A program made the position numbers and the translations under genes. From contig NZ_LMPQ01000010.1 of NCBI RefSeq assembly GCF_001423905.1, positions 47,994 through 111,993 of the forward strand: a DNA stretch of 64,000 bases, read 5' to 3'. Shown piece by piece: positions 45,030 to 53,916 of the stretch (within the stretch, counting starts at the first letter, position 1; each line of letters opens with the position of its first letter). This stretch comes from Frigoribacterium sp. Leaf186. Lineage in GTDB: Bacteria > Actinomycetota > Actinomycetes > Actinomycetales > Microbacteriaceae. The notes beneath the pieces were generated by a model. That model saw only the letters and a list, made by a program, of their open reading frames with translations. It was not told where the DNA came from and did not search any database.

Positions 45030-45176
45030 GACGTGCCCCGTCAACCTGGCAACCACCCAGCGTCCGTCGCCGTAAACTGACGGGTGCACCAGACCGGTGC
45101 CCACGACGTTCGGCTCCGCTCGCGACCCCGCGCGCGCGTGCAGCCCCACCCCGCCACAACTCGACAGGGAGTTCCG

Positions 45177-46199
45177 TTGAACGGAAACGCTACGACCCGG
45201 CACAGCAACGTCGCGTTGCTGTCGGTCACCAGCACGATGGCCGACCGGGTCACGACCTCCGAGAGCATCGACGAGAAGCTCCTGCCCGTGCTCAAGCGCC
45301 TCAAGCTGCCGACCGGCCTGCTGCAGCGCGTCGCCGGCGTGTACGAGCGCCGCAACTGGAGCACCGAGCAGAGCTTCGACTCCGCGGCCATCGACGCCGG
45401 CAAGCGCGCCATGGCCGAGGCGGGCATCCGACCCGACCAGGTCGGCCTGCTGATCAACACCTCGGTCACGCGTCCGCACCTCGAGCCCTCGGTCGCCGTG
45501 CGCCTGCACCACGGCCTCGGCCTGCCCTCGTCGGCCACGAACTTCGACATCGCCAACGCCTGCCTCGGCTTCGTCAACGGCATGACCCTCGCGGCACAGC
45601 TGATCGACGCCGGCCAGGTCGACTACGCCGTCATCATCGACGGCGAGGACGCCGACGACGTCCAGGTCAACACGATCGACCGCCTGCTCACCAAGGGCTA
45701 CGGCCGTGACGACTTCATGAGCGAGTTCGCCAGCCTGACCCTCGGCTCGGGTGCCGCCGCCGCCGTCATCGGCCGCGCCGACCTGCACCCCGAGGGCCAC
45801 CGCATCGTCGGCGGCGTCACGCGCGCCGCGACCGAGAACTACGACCTGTGCGTCGGCAGCGTCGACGGCATGTTCACCGACGCGAAGGCCCTGCTCAAGC
45901 GCGGCATGGAGCTCGTCGTCTCGGCCTGGAAAGAAGCGAAGCGCGACTGGAACTGGCAGCGCATGGACCGCTACATCATGCACCAGGTCAGCGACGTGCA
46001 CACCGGCGCCTTCGTCAAGGCCGCGGGCATCGACAAGAAGCTCGTCCCGCTCACCTACCCGACCCTCGGCAACGTCGGCCCGGCGTCGATTCCGATCACG
46101 CTGGTCGAAGAAAGCAAGACCCTCAGCAAGGGCGACCGCGTGCTGCTGATGGGCGTCGGCTCGGGCATCAACACCGCGATGATGGAGCTCGCCTGGTGA
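45177..46199 (+). CDS. oleA: OleA, 3-oxoacyl-ACP synthase III-like acyl-CoA condensing enzyme
   Basis: A 340-residue thiolase-fold enzyme that joins two fatty acyl-CoAs head to head to give a beta-keto acid, the first step of long-chain olefin synthesis. The catalytic Cys is in NFDIANACLGFVNG; HQVSDVH and NVGPASIP supply the His and Asn. TTG start with AGGGAG six bases upstream. The next gene starts in its stop codon as GTGA. Candidate promoter -10 TAAACT is about 100 bases upstream. Gene order oleA-oleBC-oleD makes the assignment firm. Confidence 0.92.
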   Translation: MNGNATTRHSNVALLSVTSTMADRVTTSESIDEKLLPVLKRLKLPTGLLQRVAGVYERRNWSTEQSFDSAAIDAGKRAMAEAGIRPDQVGLLINTSVTRPHLEPSVAVRLHHGLGLPSSATNFDIANACLGFVNGMTLAAQLIDAGQVDYAVIIDGEDADDVQVNTIDRLLTKGYGRDDFMSEFASLTLGSGAAAAVIGRADLHPEGHRIVGGVTRAATENYDLCVGSVDGMFTDAKALLKRGMELVVSAWKEAKRDWNWQRMDRYIMHQVSDVHTGAFVKAAGIDKKLVPLTYPTLGNVGPASIPITLVEESKTLSKGDRVLLMGVGSGINTAMMELAW

Positions 46200-48958
46200 G
46201 TCGGCTCCCGCGGTCCGCCTCCGCCACGGCGCCGGCGTCACGTCCCCCCGCGGGTCTCGGCGGGCTCGACCCGTCGTGGTCGCGCCTCGTCGACGTGCCG
46301 TACGGGCTCGGCTCGCACCGCGCCTCCCGCACCTGGCACGTCCTCGACAACGGCGACGCACTGGCGGCCCTCGGTGTCGAACCCGTCGGCACGATCCTCT
46401 GCGTGCACGGCAACCCCACCTGGTCGTACCTGTGGCGCCGACTCGTCGCCCGCACGGTCGAGGCCGCCGCCGCCGGTGGGCCCGCCTGGCGGGTCGTCGC
46501 CGTCGACCAGCTCGACATGGGGTTCTCGGAGCGCACCGGTTCACCGCAGACCCTGGCCCGCCGCGTCGCCGACCTGGGTGACCTGACCGACGCGCTCGGG
46601 GTCACCGGCCCGGTCGTGACGCTCGGCCACGACTGGGGCGGCGTCGTCTCGTCGGGCTGGGCCGTCGACCACCCCGGGCAGCTCGCCGGGCTGATGCTGC
46701 TGAACACCGCGATCCACCAGCCCGAGGGCGAGAACATCCCGGCGCCCCTGCGCCTCACCCTCGCCCGCGGCGTGCTGGGCCGGGCGACCGTCGGCACGAC
46801 CGGGTTCCTCGACGTCACCCTCGGCCTCGCGCACCCGCCCCTCTCGGCCGAGGTCAAGGCGGGCTTCCGGGCGCCGTACCGCCAGGCCGACCGGCGCGGG
46901 GGCATCGGCGGCTTCGTGGCCGACATCCCCGTCGACGACGAGCACGTCAGCAGCCCCGAGCTGGACCGCATCGCCGAGGGGCTGCGCCAACTCACCGTGC
47001 CGGCCCTGATGCTCTGGGGCCCGCGCGACCCGATCTTCTCCGACCGCTACCTCGACGACCTCGTCGACCGGCTGCCGCACGCCGACGTCCACCGTTTCGA
47101 GGGCGCCGGCCACCTCGTCGCCGAGGACGTCGACTACGCCGGTGCCGTGCTCACCTGGCTCGGCGACCGCCTGCCCGACGGCGCTACCGGCACCGGCGCC
47201 GGCGACGCCGACACCGGCGGCACCCCCGGACCCGAGGAGGCGCGGGTCGCCTCCCCGCAGGACCGCCCGCTCTGGTCGCACCTCGACTCCCTGGCCGACA
47301 GCCCGGCCACCGCGCTCGTCGAGATGGCCCCCGCGGGTGCCGAGGGCCCCCGCTCGGTCAGCTGGAGCCTGCTGGCCCGTCGCGTCCGCGAGATCGCCCT
47401 CGGCCTGCGGAAGCACGGCGTGCGGCCGGGCGACCGGGTCTCGCTGCTCGTGCAGCCCGGTGCCGACCTGACCGCCGTGCTCTACGCCTGCGTCCGCATC
47501 GGCGCCGTCGTGGTCGTGGCCGACGCCGGCCTGGGCGTCCGCGGCCTGACCCGTGCGGTCCGCGGCGCCTGGCCCGACCACGTCATCGGGCAGGTGCCCG
47601 GCTTGACCGCGGCGACCGCCCTCGGCTGGCCCGGCCGCAAGATCTCGACGACGACGCTGTCACCGGTCGCCGCGAAGGCCCTCGGCGTCGAGGCCTCGCT
47701 GCCCGAGATCGCCGCCCTGGGTCGGCGGGCCCACGACGCCCTCGCCGACCTGCCCGAGGCACCCTCCTCGGACGCCGAGGCCGCGATCCTCTTCACCTCG
47801 GGCTCGACCGGCCCCGCCAAGGGCGTCGTCTACCGCCACGGCCAGCTGACCGCCCTGCGCGACGCCCTGGCCGAGCAGTACGGCGTCGGCCCGGGCACCG
47901 GACTCGTCGCCGGCTTCGCGCCGTTCGCCCTGCTCGGGCCCGCCCTCGGCGCGACGAGCGTCACGCCCGACATGGACGTCACGAAGCCGCGCACCCTGAC
48001 GGCCCGGGCCGTGGCCGCCGCGACCGCGGCCGTCGACGCCACCGTCGTCTTCCTCTCCCCCGCCGCGCTCGCCAACGTCGTCGCGACGGCCGACTCGCTC
48101 GACGAAGCCGACCGCCGTGCCCTGGCCGGCGTCGAGACGTTCCTGTCGGCCGGCGCGCCCGTCTCCGAGACGCTGCTGGCGGCTGCCGGCGACCTCATGC
48201 CGAACGCGACGCCCCACACGCCGTACGGCATGACCGAGGGCCTGCTGCTGACCGACGTCACGCTCGAGGGCGTGCGCTCCGCGACGGCCGACCGCGAGGC
48301 CGCCGTCGCCGCGGGCGCGCCCGACGCGGGCGGCGTCTGCGTCGGGCTGCCCGGGGCGACCACGACGGTGCGGATCGCGCCCCTCGACGAGGCGGGCCGC
48401 GCCTCCTCGGCCTTCGTCGACGACGCCGGCGTGACCGGCGAGATCGTCGTCTCGGCCCCGCACGTCGAAGACCACTACGACCGGCTCTGGCTGACGCACC
48501 GCGCGAGCCGCCTCGGCTCGACCGCCGAGACCCGCTGGCACCGCACCGGCGACGTCGGGCACCTCGACGCGCAGGGACGCCTCTGGGTCGAGGGCCGTCT
48601 GCCCCACGTGATCACGACGCCCACGGGCGTCCTGACGCCGGTGGCCTCCGAACAGGCCGTGGAGGCGCTGGCCGGCATCGCCCGAGCCGCCGTCGTCGGC
48701 GTCGGCCCGGCCGGCACGCAGCAGGTCGTCGTCGTCGCCGAGGCCGTCCCCCCGGCTCGTCGCCCCGGGCTGGCCTCCGCGGCCCTGGCGGCCTCGGTCC
48801 GCTCGGCCGTCGCCGACGCGTCGGGACGACCCGTGGCCGCCGTGCTCGTCGTGCCGCAGCTGCCGACGGACGTCCGGCACAACAGCAAGATCGACCGCAC
48901 CGGGCTCGCCGGCTGGGCCACGTCCGTGCTGTCGGGCGGACGGATGCGCCGCCCGTGA
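46196..48958 (+). CDS. OleBC fusion: beta-lactone decarboxylase plus beta-lactone synthetase
   Basis: A 920-residue two-domain enzyme. Residues about 20-325 are an alpha/beta hydrolase (OleB) with nucleophile Asp in GHDWGG and His in GAGHLV; residues about 355-915 are an adenylate-forming OleC with the P-loop ILFTSGSTGPAKGVV and TPYGMTEG. A Gly/Thr/Asp-rich linker containing one AGGAGGCGCG word joins them. OleC closes the beta-hydroxy acid to a beta-lactone and OleB releases CO2 to give the cis-olefin. Fusion of the two is known in Actinobacteria such as Micrococcus. GTG start inside the oleA stop. Confidence 0.92.
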   Translation: MSRLPRSASATAPASRPPAGLGGLDPSWSRLVDVPYGLGSHRASRTWHVLDNGDALAALGVEPVGTILCVHGNPTWSYLWRRLVARTVEAAAAGGPAWRVVAVDQLDMGFSERTGSPQTLARRVADLGDLTDALGVTGPVVTLGHDWGGVVSSGWAVDHPGQLAGLMLLNTAIHQPEGENIPAPLRLTLARGVLGRATVGTTGFLDVTLGLAHPPLSAEVKAGFRAPYRQADRRGGIGGFVADIPVDDEHVSSPELDRIAEGLRQLTVPALMLWGPRDPIFSDRYLDDLVDRLPHADVHRFEGAGHLVAEDVDYAGAVLTWLGDRLPDGATGTGAGDADTGGTPGPEEARVASPQDRPLWSHLDSLADSPATALVEMAPAGAEGPRSVSWSLLARRVREIALGLRKHGVRPGDRVSLLVQPGADLTAVLYACVRIGAVVVVADAGLGVRGLTRAVRGAWPDHVIGQVPGLTAATALGWPGRKISTTTLSPVAAKALGVEASLPEIAALGRRAHDALADLPEAPSSDAEAAILFTSGSTGPAKGVVYRHGQLTALRDALAEQYGVGPGTGLVAGFAPFALLGPALGATSVTPDMDVTKPRTLTARAVAAATAAVDATVVFLSPAALANVVATADSLDEADRRALAGVETFLSAGAPVSETLLAAAGDLMPNATPHTPYGMTEGLLLTDVTLEGVRSATADREAAVAAGAPDAGGVCVGLPGATTTVRIAPLDEAGRASSAFVDDAGVTGEIVVSAPHVEDHYDRLWLTHRASRLGSTAETRWHRTGDVGHLDAQGRLWVEGRLPHVITTPTGVLTPVASEQAVEALAGIARAAVVGVGPAGTQQVVVVAEAVPPARRPGLASAALAASVRSAVADASGRPVAAVLVVPQLPTDVRHNSKIDRTGLAGWATSVLSGGRMRRP

Positions 48959-49068
48959 CCCGCGACGTCGCCCCCACCCGGGCGGGTTCCGCGGACGCGG
49001 GCCGGCGCCGGCGCGGGCGTTCGTCGACGACGAACGCGCCCGCCCCCGAGCCCGGGGTGCGGCCGTGA
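48955..49068 (+). CDS. Candidate 37-codon linker ORF between oleBC and oleD
   Basis: An ORF starting GTG 48955 inside the oleBC stop (GTGA) and ending TGA at 49066-49068 across the oleD GTG start (GTGA). Its product would be basic and Pro/Ala/Gly-rich (VTRDVAPTRAGSADAGRRRR and 17 more residues), probably unfolded. The double overlap suggests that ribosomes pass through it, keeping oleD coupled to oleBC across a 106-base gap that has no Shine-Dalgarno. It may be only a coupling device. Alternatively it is a chance ORF in GC-rich sequence. Confidence 0.4.
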   Translation: MTRDVAPTRAGSADAGRRRRGRSSTTNAPAPEPGVRP

Positions 49069-50048
49069 GGGTGCTGGTCACCGGCGCGAGCGGCCTGCTC
49101 GGCGGCGCCGTGGCCCGGGCCGTCGCCGCCGCGGGGCACGAGGTCACGACCCTCCAGCGACGCCCGTCGGGCGTGGCCGGCGTCAGCGACGTGCTCGGCT
49201 CGATGACCAACCCGAAGGCGGTCGCTGCCGGCGTCCGCGACCAGGACGCCGTCGTCCACCTCGCCGCGAAGGTGTCGCTCGCCGGTGACGCGGCCGAGTT
49301 CGAGGCCGTCAACGTCGGGGGCACGCGCTCCCTCGTCGAGGCGATGCGCGCCTCCTCGACGTCACGCCTGGTGTTCGTGTCGTCGCCCTCGGTGGCACAC
49401 GCCGGCTCGTCGATCGTCGGCGACGACGCCCTGCCCGCCTCGCCCGGTCACGCCCGCGGCGACTACGCCCGCACCAAGGCCGCGGCCGAACGCGTCGCCC
49501 TGGGGGCGGCCGACGCGGACCTGCGCGTCGTCGCCGTGCGCCCGCACCTCGTCTGGGGCCCCGGCGACACGCAGCTCGTCGAGCGCATCGTCGACCGCGC
49601 GCGCTCGGGCCGCCTGCCCCTGCTCGGACACGGCGCCGCCCTGATCGACTCGACCTACGTCGACAACGCGGCCTCGGGCATCGCCGCCGCCCTCGAGCAC
49701 GTCGACGAGGTCAGCGGTCAGGCCTACGTGATCAGCAACGGCGAGCCCCGCACCGTCGCCGACCTGATGGCCGGCATCTGCGCGGCGGCCGGGGTGCCCG
49801 CCCCGCGCCTCCGGGTGTCGGCTGCGGCCGCCCGGGCCGCGGGGTCGCTCGTCGAACGGGTCTGGGCCGTGCGCCCGGGTGCCGACGAGCCGCCGATGAC
49901 GAGGTTCCTCGCCGAGCAACTGTCGACCGCCCACTGGTTCGACCAGCGGCGCACGCAGCGCGACCTGCACTGGGCCCCGGCCGTGAGCGTCGACGAGGGC
50001 CTGCGGCGCCTCGCCGCCTGGTACGCCGCGGGGCAGCCCGCCGTCTGA
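49065..50048 (+). CDS. oleD: OleD, NAD(P)-dependent beta-keto acid reductase (SDR, epimerase-like)
   Basis: A 327-residue extended short-chain dehydrogenase. The N-terminal VLVTGASGLLGGAVAR binds NADPH; catalytic YxxxK is YARTK and the Ser lies in SSPSVAH. It reduces the OleA product to the beta-hydroxy acid used by OleC. GTG start, no clear Shine-Dalgarno, overlapped by the candidate linker ORF. Last gene of the operon; terminators follow. Confidence 0.9.
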   Translation: MRVLVTGASGLLGGAVARAVAAAGHEVTTLQRRPSGVAGVSDVLGSMTNPKAVAAGVRDQDAVVHLAAKVSLAGDAAEFEAVNVGGTRSLVEAMRASSTSRLVFVSSPSVAHAGSSIVGDDALPASPGHARGDYARTKAAAERVALGAADADLRVVAVRPHLVWGPGDTQLVERIVDRARSGRLPLLGHGAALIDSTYVDNAASGIAAALEHVDEVSGQAYVISNGEPRTVADLMAGICAAAGVPAPRLRVSAAAARAAGSLVERVWAVRPGADEPPMTRFLAEQLSTAHWFDQRRTQRDLHWAPAVSVDEGLRRLAAWYAAGQPAV

Positions 50049-50173
50049 GGCCCGCCTGGCGCGGGCCACACTCGGGTCGACGGGTTCCCGTCCCTGTCGG
50101 CGGGTCGGTGCCACCCCGCCGCGAACGACGCGAACCCGCCGACCACCGAGGACTCGGGGGTGCGGCGGGTTCG
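50049..50173. terminator. Two hairpins between convergent oleD and putA
   Basis: GGCCCGC-N5-GCGGGCC at 50049-50067 directly after oleD, and CGAACCCGCCG at 50131-50141 pairing with CGGCGGGTTCG at 50163-50173 just after putA. Confidence 0.75.
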
Positions 50174-50196
50174 GCCGTCAGTGGGCGTCGTCCGGG

Positions 50197-53100
50197 TCAG
50201 ATGACGTCGGCGCTCCACGGGTCGGGGTTGCCGAACCGGTGCGCCGTGATGGCGACGGCCTGCTCGCGCAGGAACGGCAGCAGCTCGAGGCGGCCGGTCG
50301 GCGTCACGGGGGCCGCGAACACGGCGACCGCCGGGTCGCCGCCGAGGGCGTCGGCGAGGGCCGGGGAGGCGCCGGTCGCGTCGCCCGCGCCCGTCACCAA
50401 CCGCACGCGCTCGGTCGACATCCGGCCGGCGCGCACCCGGGAGTGCCAGGCCGCGTCGTCCTCGTGCACCACGTCGGAGGCCGCGAGGCCGAGCGCCCGC
50501 ACGAGGGCGCCGGGCAGCTCGATCGAGGACGACACCGTGAGCGGGGCGCCCGAGCGGAGCCCGGCGAGCAGCACGCGGACCAGGTCGGCCGGGGCGGCTC
50601 CGTCGGCGGCGCGGATCGTCACCGGCAGCGCGCGGTAGCGCAGCAGGTCGCGTTCGAGGCCGAGGTCGCTCACGTCGCGGGCGACGCCGAACTCGGTCGC
50701 CCAGACGTGCTCGTCGCTGGCGGCAGCGGCGCGCAGGTCGTCGGAGGACGACGCACCCGACGCCCCGAGCAGCGGCGACGCGGCCTCGAGGGCGGCCAGG
50801 GCCCTGCGACCCGGGCGCGCCTCCTGCGGCTCGGTCAGCTCGGTGGGCCGCCACGACCCGAGGTGCACGAGGTAGTTCGGGCCACCGGCCTTGGCGCCCG
50901 CGCCGACCGACGACTTCTTCCAGCCGCCGAACGGCTGGCGCCGCACGATCGCGCCGGTGATGCCCCGGTTGACGTAGAGGTTGCCCGCCTCGACGCGGTC
51001 GAGCCAGGTGGACAGCTCGGCGGGGTCGAGGGTGTGCAGGCCGGCCGTCAGGCCGTAGTCCGTCGCGTTCTGCAACTCGATCGCGTCGTCGAGGGTCTTC
51101 GCGGTCATGATGCCGAGGACGGGGCCGAAGTACTCGGTCAGGTGGAACTCGCTGCCCGCGGCGACGCCGGCGCGGACGCCGGGCGACCAGAGACGGCCCG
51201 TGTCGTCGAGCTGCCTCGGCTCGACCAGCCAGGTCTCGCCCGCTCCGAGCGTGGTCAGCGCCCGCTCGAGCTTGCCGTGGGCCGGCTCGACGATGGGGCC
51301 CATCTGCGTCGTCGGGTCGGAGGGGAGGCCGACGCGCAGGGTCGACGCGGCGTCGACGAGCTGACGTCGGAAGCGCTCCGACGTCGCGACCGAGCCGACG
51401 AGGATCACGAGACTCGCCGCCGAGCACTTCTGCCCCGCGTGGCCGAACGCCGACTTGATGACGTCGGAGGCGGCCAGGTCGAGGTCGGCACTCGGGGTGA
51501 CGACGATGGCGTTCTTGCCGCTGGTCTCGGCGAGCAGGGGCAGGTCGGTGCGCCAGCTGGTGAAGAGCGCGGCGGTCTCGAAGGCACCGGTGAGGATCAC
51601 GCGGTCGACCGCGGGGTGCGACACCAGGTGGCGCCCGAGGTCGCCCTCGTCGACGTCGACCAGTTTGAGCACCTCGCGGGGCACGCCGGCGTCCCAGAGG
51701 GCCTGCACCATGACGGCGCCGCTCCGCTTCGCCTGGCCGGCCGGCTTGATCACGACGCTGCTGCCCGCGGCGAGCGCCGCGAGGGTCGAGCCGGCCGGGA
51801 TCGCCAGGGGGAAGTTCCAGGGCGGGGTGATCAGGGTGAGCCGTTCGGGCACGAACGTCGCGCCGTCGACCCGGTCGAGCTCTTCGGCGAGGTGGGCGTA
51901 CCAGTTGGCGAAGTCGATCGCCTCGCTGACCTCGACGTCGCCCTCGGCGACCGTCTTGCCGGTCTCGCTCGCCGCGACCTCCATCAGGTCGGCGCGTCGG
52001 GCCGACAGCGTGGCCGCGGCCTCGCGCAGGACGACGGCCCGGCCCGCGCCTCCCCTGGCCGCCCAGTCGGTGGACGCCGCCACGGCGTCCGCGACGATCG
52101 CGTCGAGGGCGGCGACGTCGGTGACGCGGGCGGACTCGATCAGCTCGACGCCGAGGCGCGAGTCGGCCGAGCGCGCGGCGATCTCGCGACCCCAGGCCCG
52201 GTTGTCGGCGAGGGCGGGGTCGGTGTCGGGCTCGTTGTCGAAGCCGCTGCCGGCCGGGCGCGGCTGCAGCGCCTGGGCCGCGTCGAGGCGGCTCTGCACG
52301 CGGTGCGGCGCCGGGGCGTCGCCGTCGACGTCGGCGAGCGACGCCAGGAAGCGACCCTTCTCACGCTCGAACATGGCCTCGTTCGAGGCGAGCTCGAACA
52401 CGGCCGACATGAAGTTCTCGCTCGAGGCGTTCTCTTCGAGGCGACGGATCAGGTAGCTGATGGCGACGTCGAACTCGCGGGGGTGCACGACGGGCGTGTA
52501 GAGCAGCAGCCCGCCGACGTCGGCCTTGACGAGCTCGGCCTGCCCCTCGGCCATGCCGAGCAGCATCTCGAACTCGACCCGGTCGCCCACGCCGCGGGCC
52601 TCGGCCAGGAGGTGCGCGAAGGCGATGTCGAACAGGTTGTGGCCGGCGACCCCGACCCGCACGGCGCGCGTGCGCTCGGGCGTGAACGCCCAGGCCAGCA
52701 CCCGCTTGTAGTTCGTGTCGCTGCCCTGCTTGGTGTCGTAGGTCGCGAGGGGCCACTCGTGCACCGTGGCGTCGACGGTCTCCATCGCGAGGTTCGCCCC
52801 CTTGACGATGCGCACCTTGATCGGGGCGCCGCCGGCGTCGACGCGCTCGGTCGCCCAGGTGGTGAGGTGCTGCAGGGCGCCGAGGGCGTCGGGCAGGTAG
52901 GTCTGCAGCACGATGCCGGCCTCGAGGCCCCTGAGCTGCGGCTGGTCGAGGAGGCGCGTGAAGACCGCGATCGTCAGGTCGAGGTCGCGGTACTCCTCCA
53001 TGTCGAGGTTGATGAACTTCGGCTTCGGCGACCCGGCGGCGAGCTCGTAGAGCGGGGTGAGCTTCTCGACCACGCGCTCGACGGTCTCGTCGAAGGCCCA

Positions 53101-53697
53101 CATCGAGAGCTGGCTGACGATGGACGACACCTTGATCGAGACGTAGTCGACGTCGTCGCGGGCGAGCAGTGCCCGGGTGCCGGCGAGACGGTGCTCGGCC
53201 TCGGCGTCGCCCAGCACGGCCTCGCCGAGCAGGTTGAGGTTCAGCCGCGTGTCGGCCTTCTTGATCTTCGCGATGGCGGCACCGAGCTTGGCCGGGCGGG
53301 CGTCGGCGACGAGGTGGCCGACCATGCCGCGCAGCACGCGACGGGCGATCGGCACGACGACGCCGGGCAGCACGGGGGCCAGGACGCCGCCGAGGCGCAC
53401 CGCGCTGCGCATGTGCCACGGCAGGAAGGCCGGGGCCTGCTTCGCCAGCACCGACAGGTTGCGGGCGGCGACGCCGAGGTCTTCGGGGCGGACGACCCGG
53501 TCGACGAAGCCGATCGTGAAGGCGAGCCCGGACTCGTCCTTCAGCACCTGGGCGAGCAGGTGGGCCGAGCCGGTGCTCGGGGCGCTCGACGCCTCGTGCG
53601 CCCAGCGGCGGGCCAGGGCGACGGCGTCGTCGCCGATGCCGACGGGCAGGAGCTGTTCAGCGGTGGACGGCCCCGCCGTCTCGTCGATGGTGGTCAT
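50197..53697 (-). CDS. putA: Bifunctional proline dehydrogenase / L-glutamate-semialdehyde dehydrogenase
   Basis: A 1166-residue enzyme converting proline to glutamate. The FAD-dependent proline dehydrogenase barrel covers about 60-430 (YVSIKVSSI, INLDMEEYRDLDLT, QTYLPDA, KVRIVKGAN). The aldehyde dehydrogenase covers about 500-985, with TPPWNFPLAIP, AETSGKN and catalytic Cys758 in GHAGQKCSAAS. A 160-residue C-terminal extension follows. There is no N-terminal ribbon-helix-helix, so it is not an autorepressor. ATG 53697 is leaderless, six bases after TACATT, with a palindrome over the -35 area. Confidence 0.95.
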   Translation of the reverse strand: MTTIDETAGPSTAEQLLPVGIGDDAVALARRWAHEASSAPSTGSAHLLAQVLKDESGLAFTIGFVDRVVRPEDLGVAARNLSVLAKQAPAFLPWHMRSAVRLGGVLAPVLPGVVVPIARRVLRGMVGHLVADARPAKLGAAIAKIKKADTRLNLNLLGEAVLGDAEAEHRLAGTRALLARDDVDYVSIKVSSIVSQLSMWAFDETVERVVEKLTPLYELAAGSPKPKFINLDMEEYRDLDLTIAVFTRLLDQPQLRGLEAGIVLQTYLPDALGALQHLTTWATERVDAGGAPIKVRIVKGANLAMETVDATVHEWPLATYDTKQGSDTNYKRVLAWAFTPERTRAVRVGVAGHNLFDIAFAHLLAEARGVGDRVEFEMLLGMAEGQAELVKADVGGLLLYTPVVHPREFDVAISYLIRRLEENASSENFMSAVFELASNEAMFEREKGRFLASLADVDGDAPAPHRVQSRLDAAQALQPRPAGSGFDNEPDTDPALADNRAWGREIAARSADSRLGVELIESARVTDVAALDAIVADAVAASTDWAARGGAGRAVVLREAAATLSARRADLMEVAASETGKTVAEGDVEVSEAIDFANWYAHLAEELDRVDGATFVPERLTLITPPWNFPLAIPAGSTLAALAAGSSVVIKPAGQAKRSGAVMVQALWDAGVPREVLKLVDVDEGDLGRHLVSHPAVDRVILTGAFETAALFTSWRTDLPLLAETSGKNAIVVTPSADLDLAASDVIKSAFGHAGQKCSAASLVILVGSVATSERFRRQLVDAASTLRVGLPSDPTTQMGPIVEPAHGKLERALTTLGAGETWLVEPRQLDDTGRLWSPGVRAGVAAGSEFHLTEYFGPVLGIMTAKTLDDAIELQNATDYGLTAGLHTLDPAELSTWLDRVEAGNLYVNRGITGAIVRRQPFGGWKKSSVGAGAKAGGPNYLVHLGSWRPTELTEPQEARPGRRALAALEAASPLLGASGASSSDDLRAAAASDEHVWATEFGVARDVSDLGLERDLLRYRALPVTIRAADGAAPADLVRVLLAGLRSGAPLTVSSSIELPGALVRALGLAASDVVHEDDAAWHSRVRAGRMSTERVRLVTGAGDATGASPALADALGGDPAVAVFAAPVTPTGRLELLPFLREQAVAITAHRFGNPDPWSADVI

Positions 53698-53703
53698 GGG
53701 ATG

Positions 53704-53733
53704 AATGTAGGGCGGAACTTGCCACCCGGCAAG
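53704..53733 (-). promoter_or_regulatory. putA leaderless promoter and operator
   Basis: On the minus strand TACATT (-10) ends six bases before the ATG. Upstream lies the exact palindrome CTTGCC-GGGT-GGCAAG (53718-53733) spanning the spacer and -35 region, a likely regulator site. Confidence 0.7.
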
Positions 53734-53916
53734 GTTTGACGCGAGAACGTGACCGGTGCCGCGCCTCCTCGTCGTCCTCTCGTCCTCGCGGGGCGGATCG
53801 GCACTGGCGGCGCGGGCTGCGGAGCGCTACCTTGGGCGCGTTCAGGTGACGCACAGCGCTCACCATGACCGACCCGTCTGCCGATGGGCGGGCGGCCCTC
53901 ACCCCCGGGAGCACGC

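Noticed and set aside
50239-53739. An open frame of 1166 codons antisense to putA
   Set aside because: It mirrors the putA frame almost exactly, is rich in Arg/Gly/Glu/Val as expected from reversed GC-rich codons, and has no recognisable domain.
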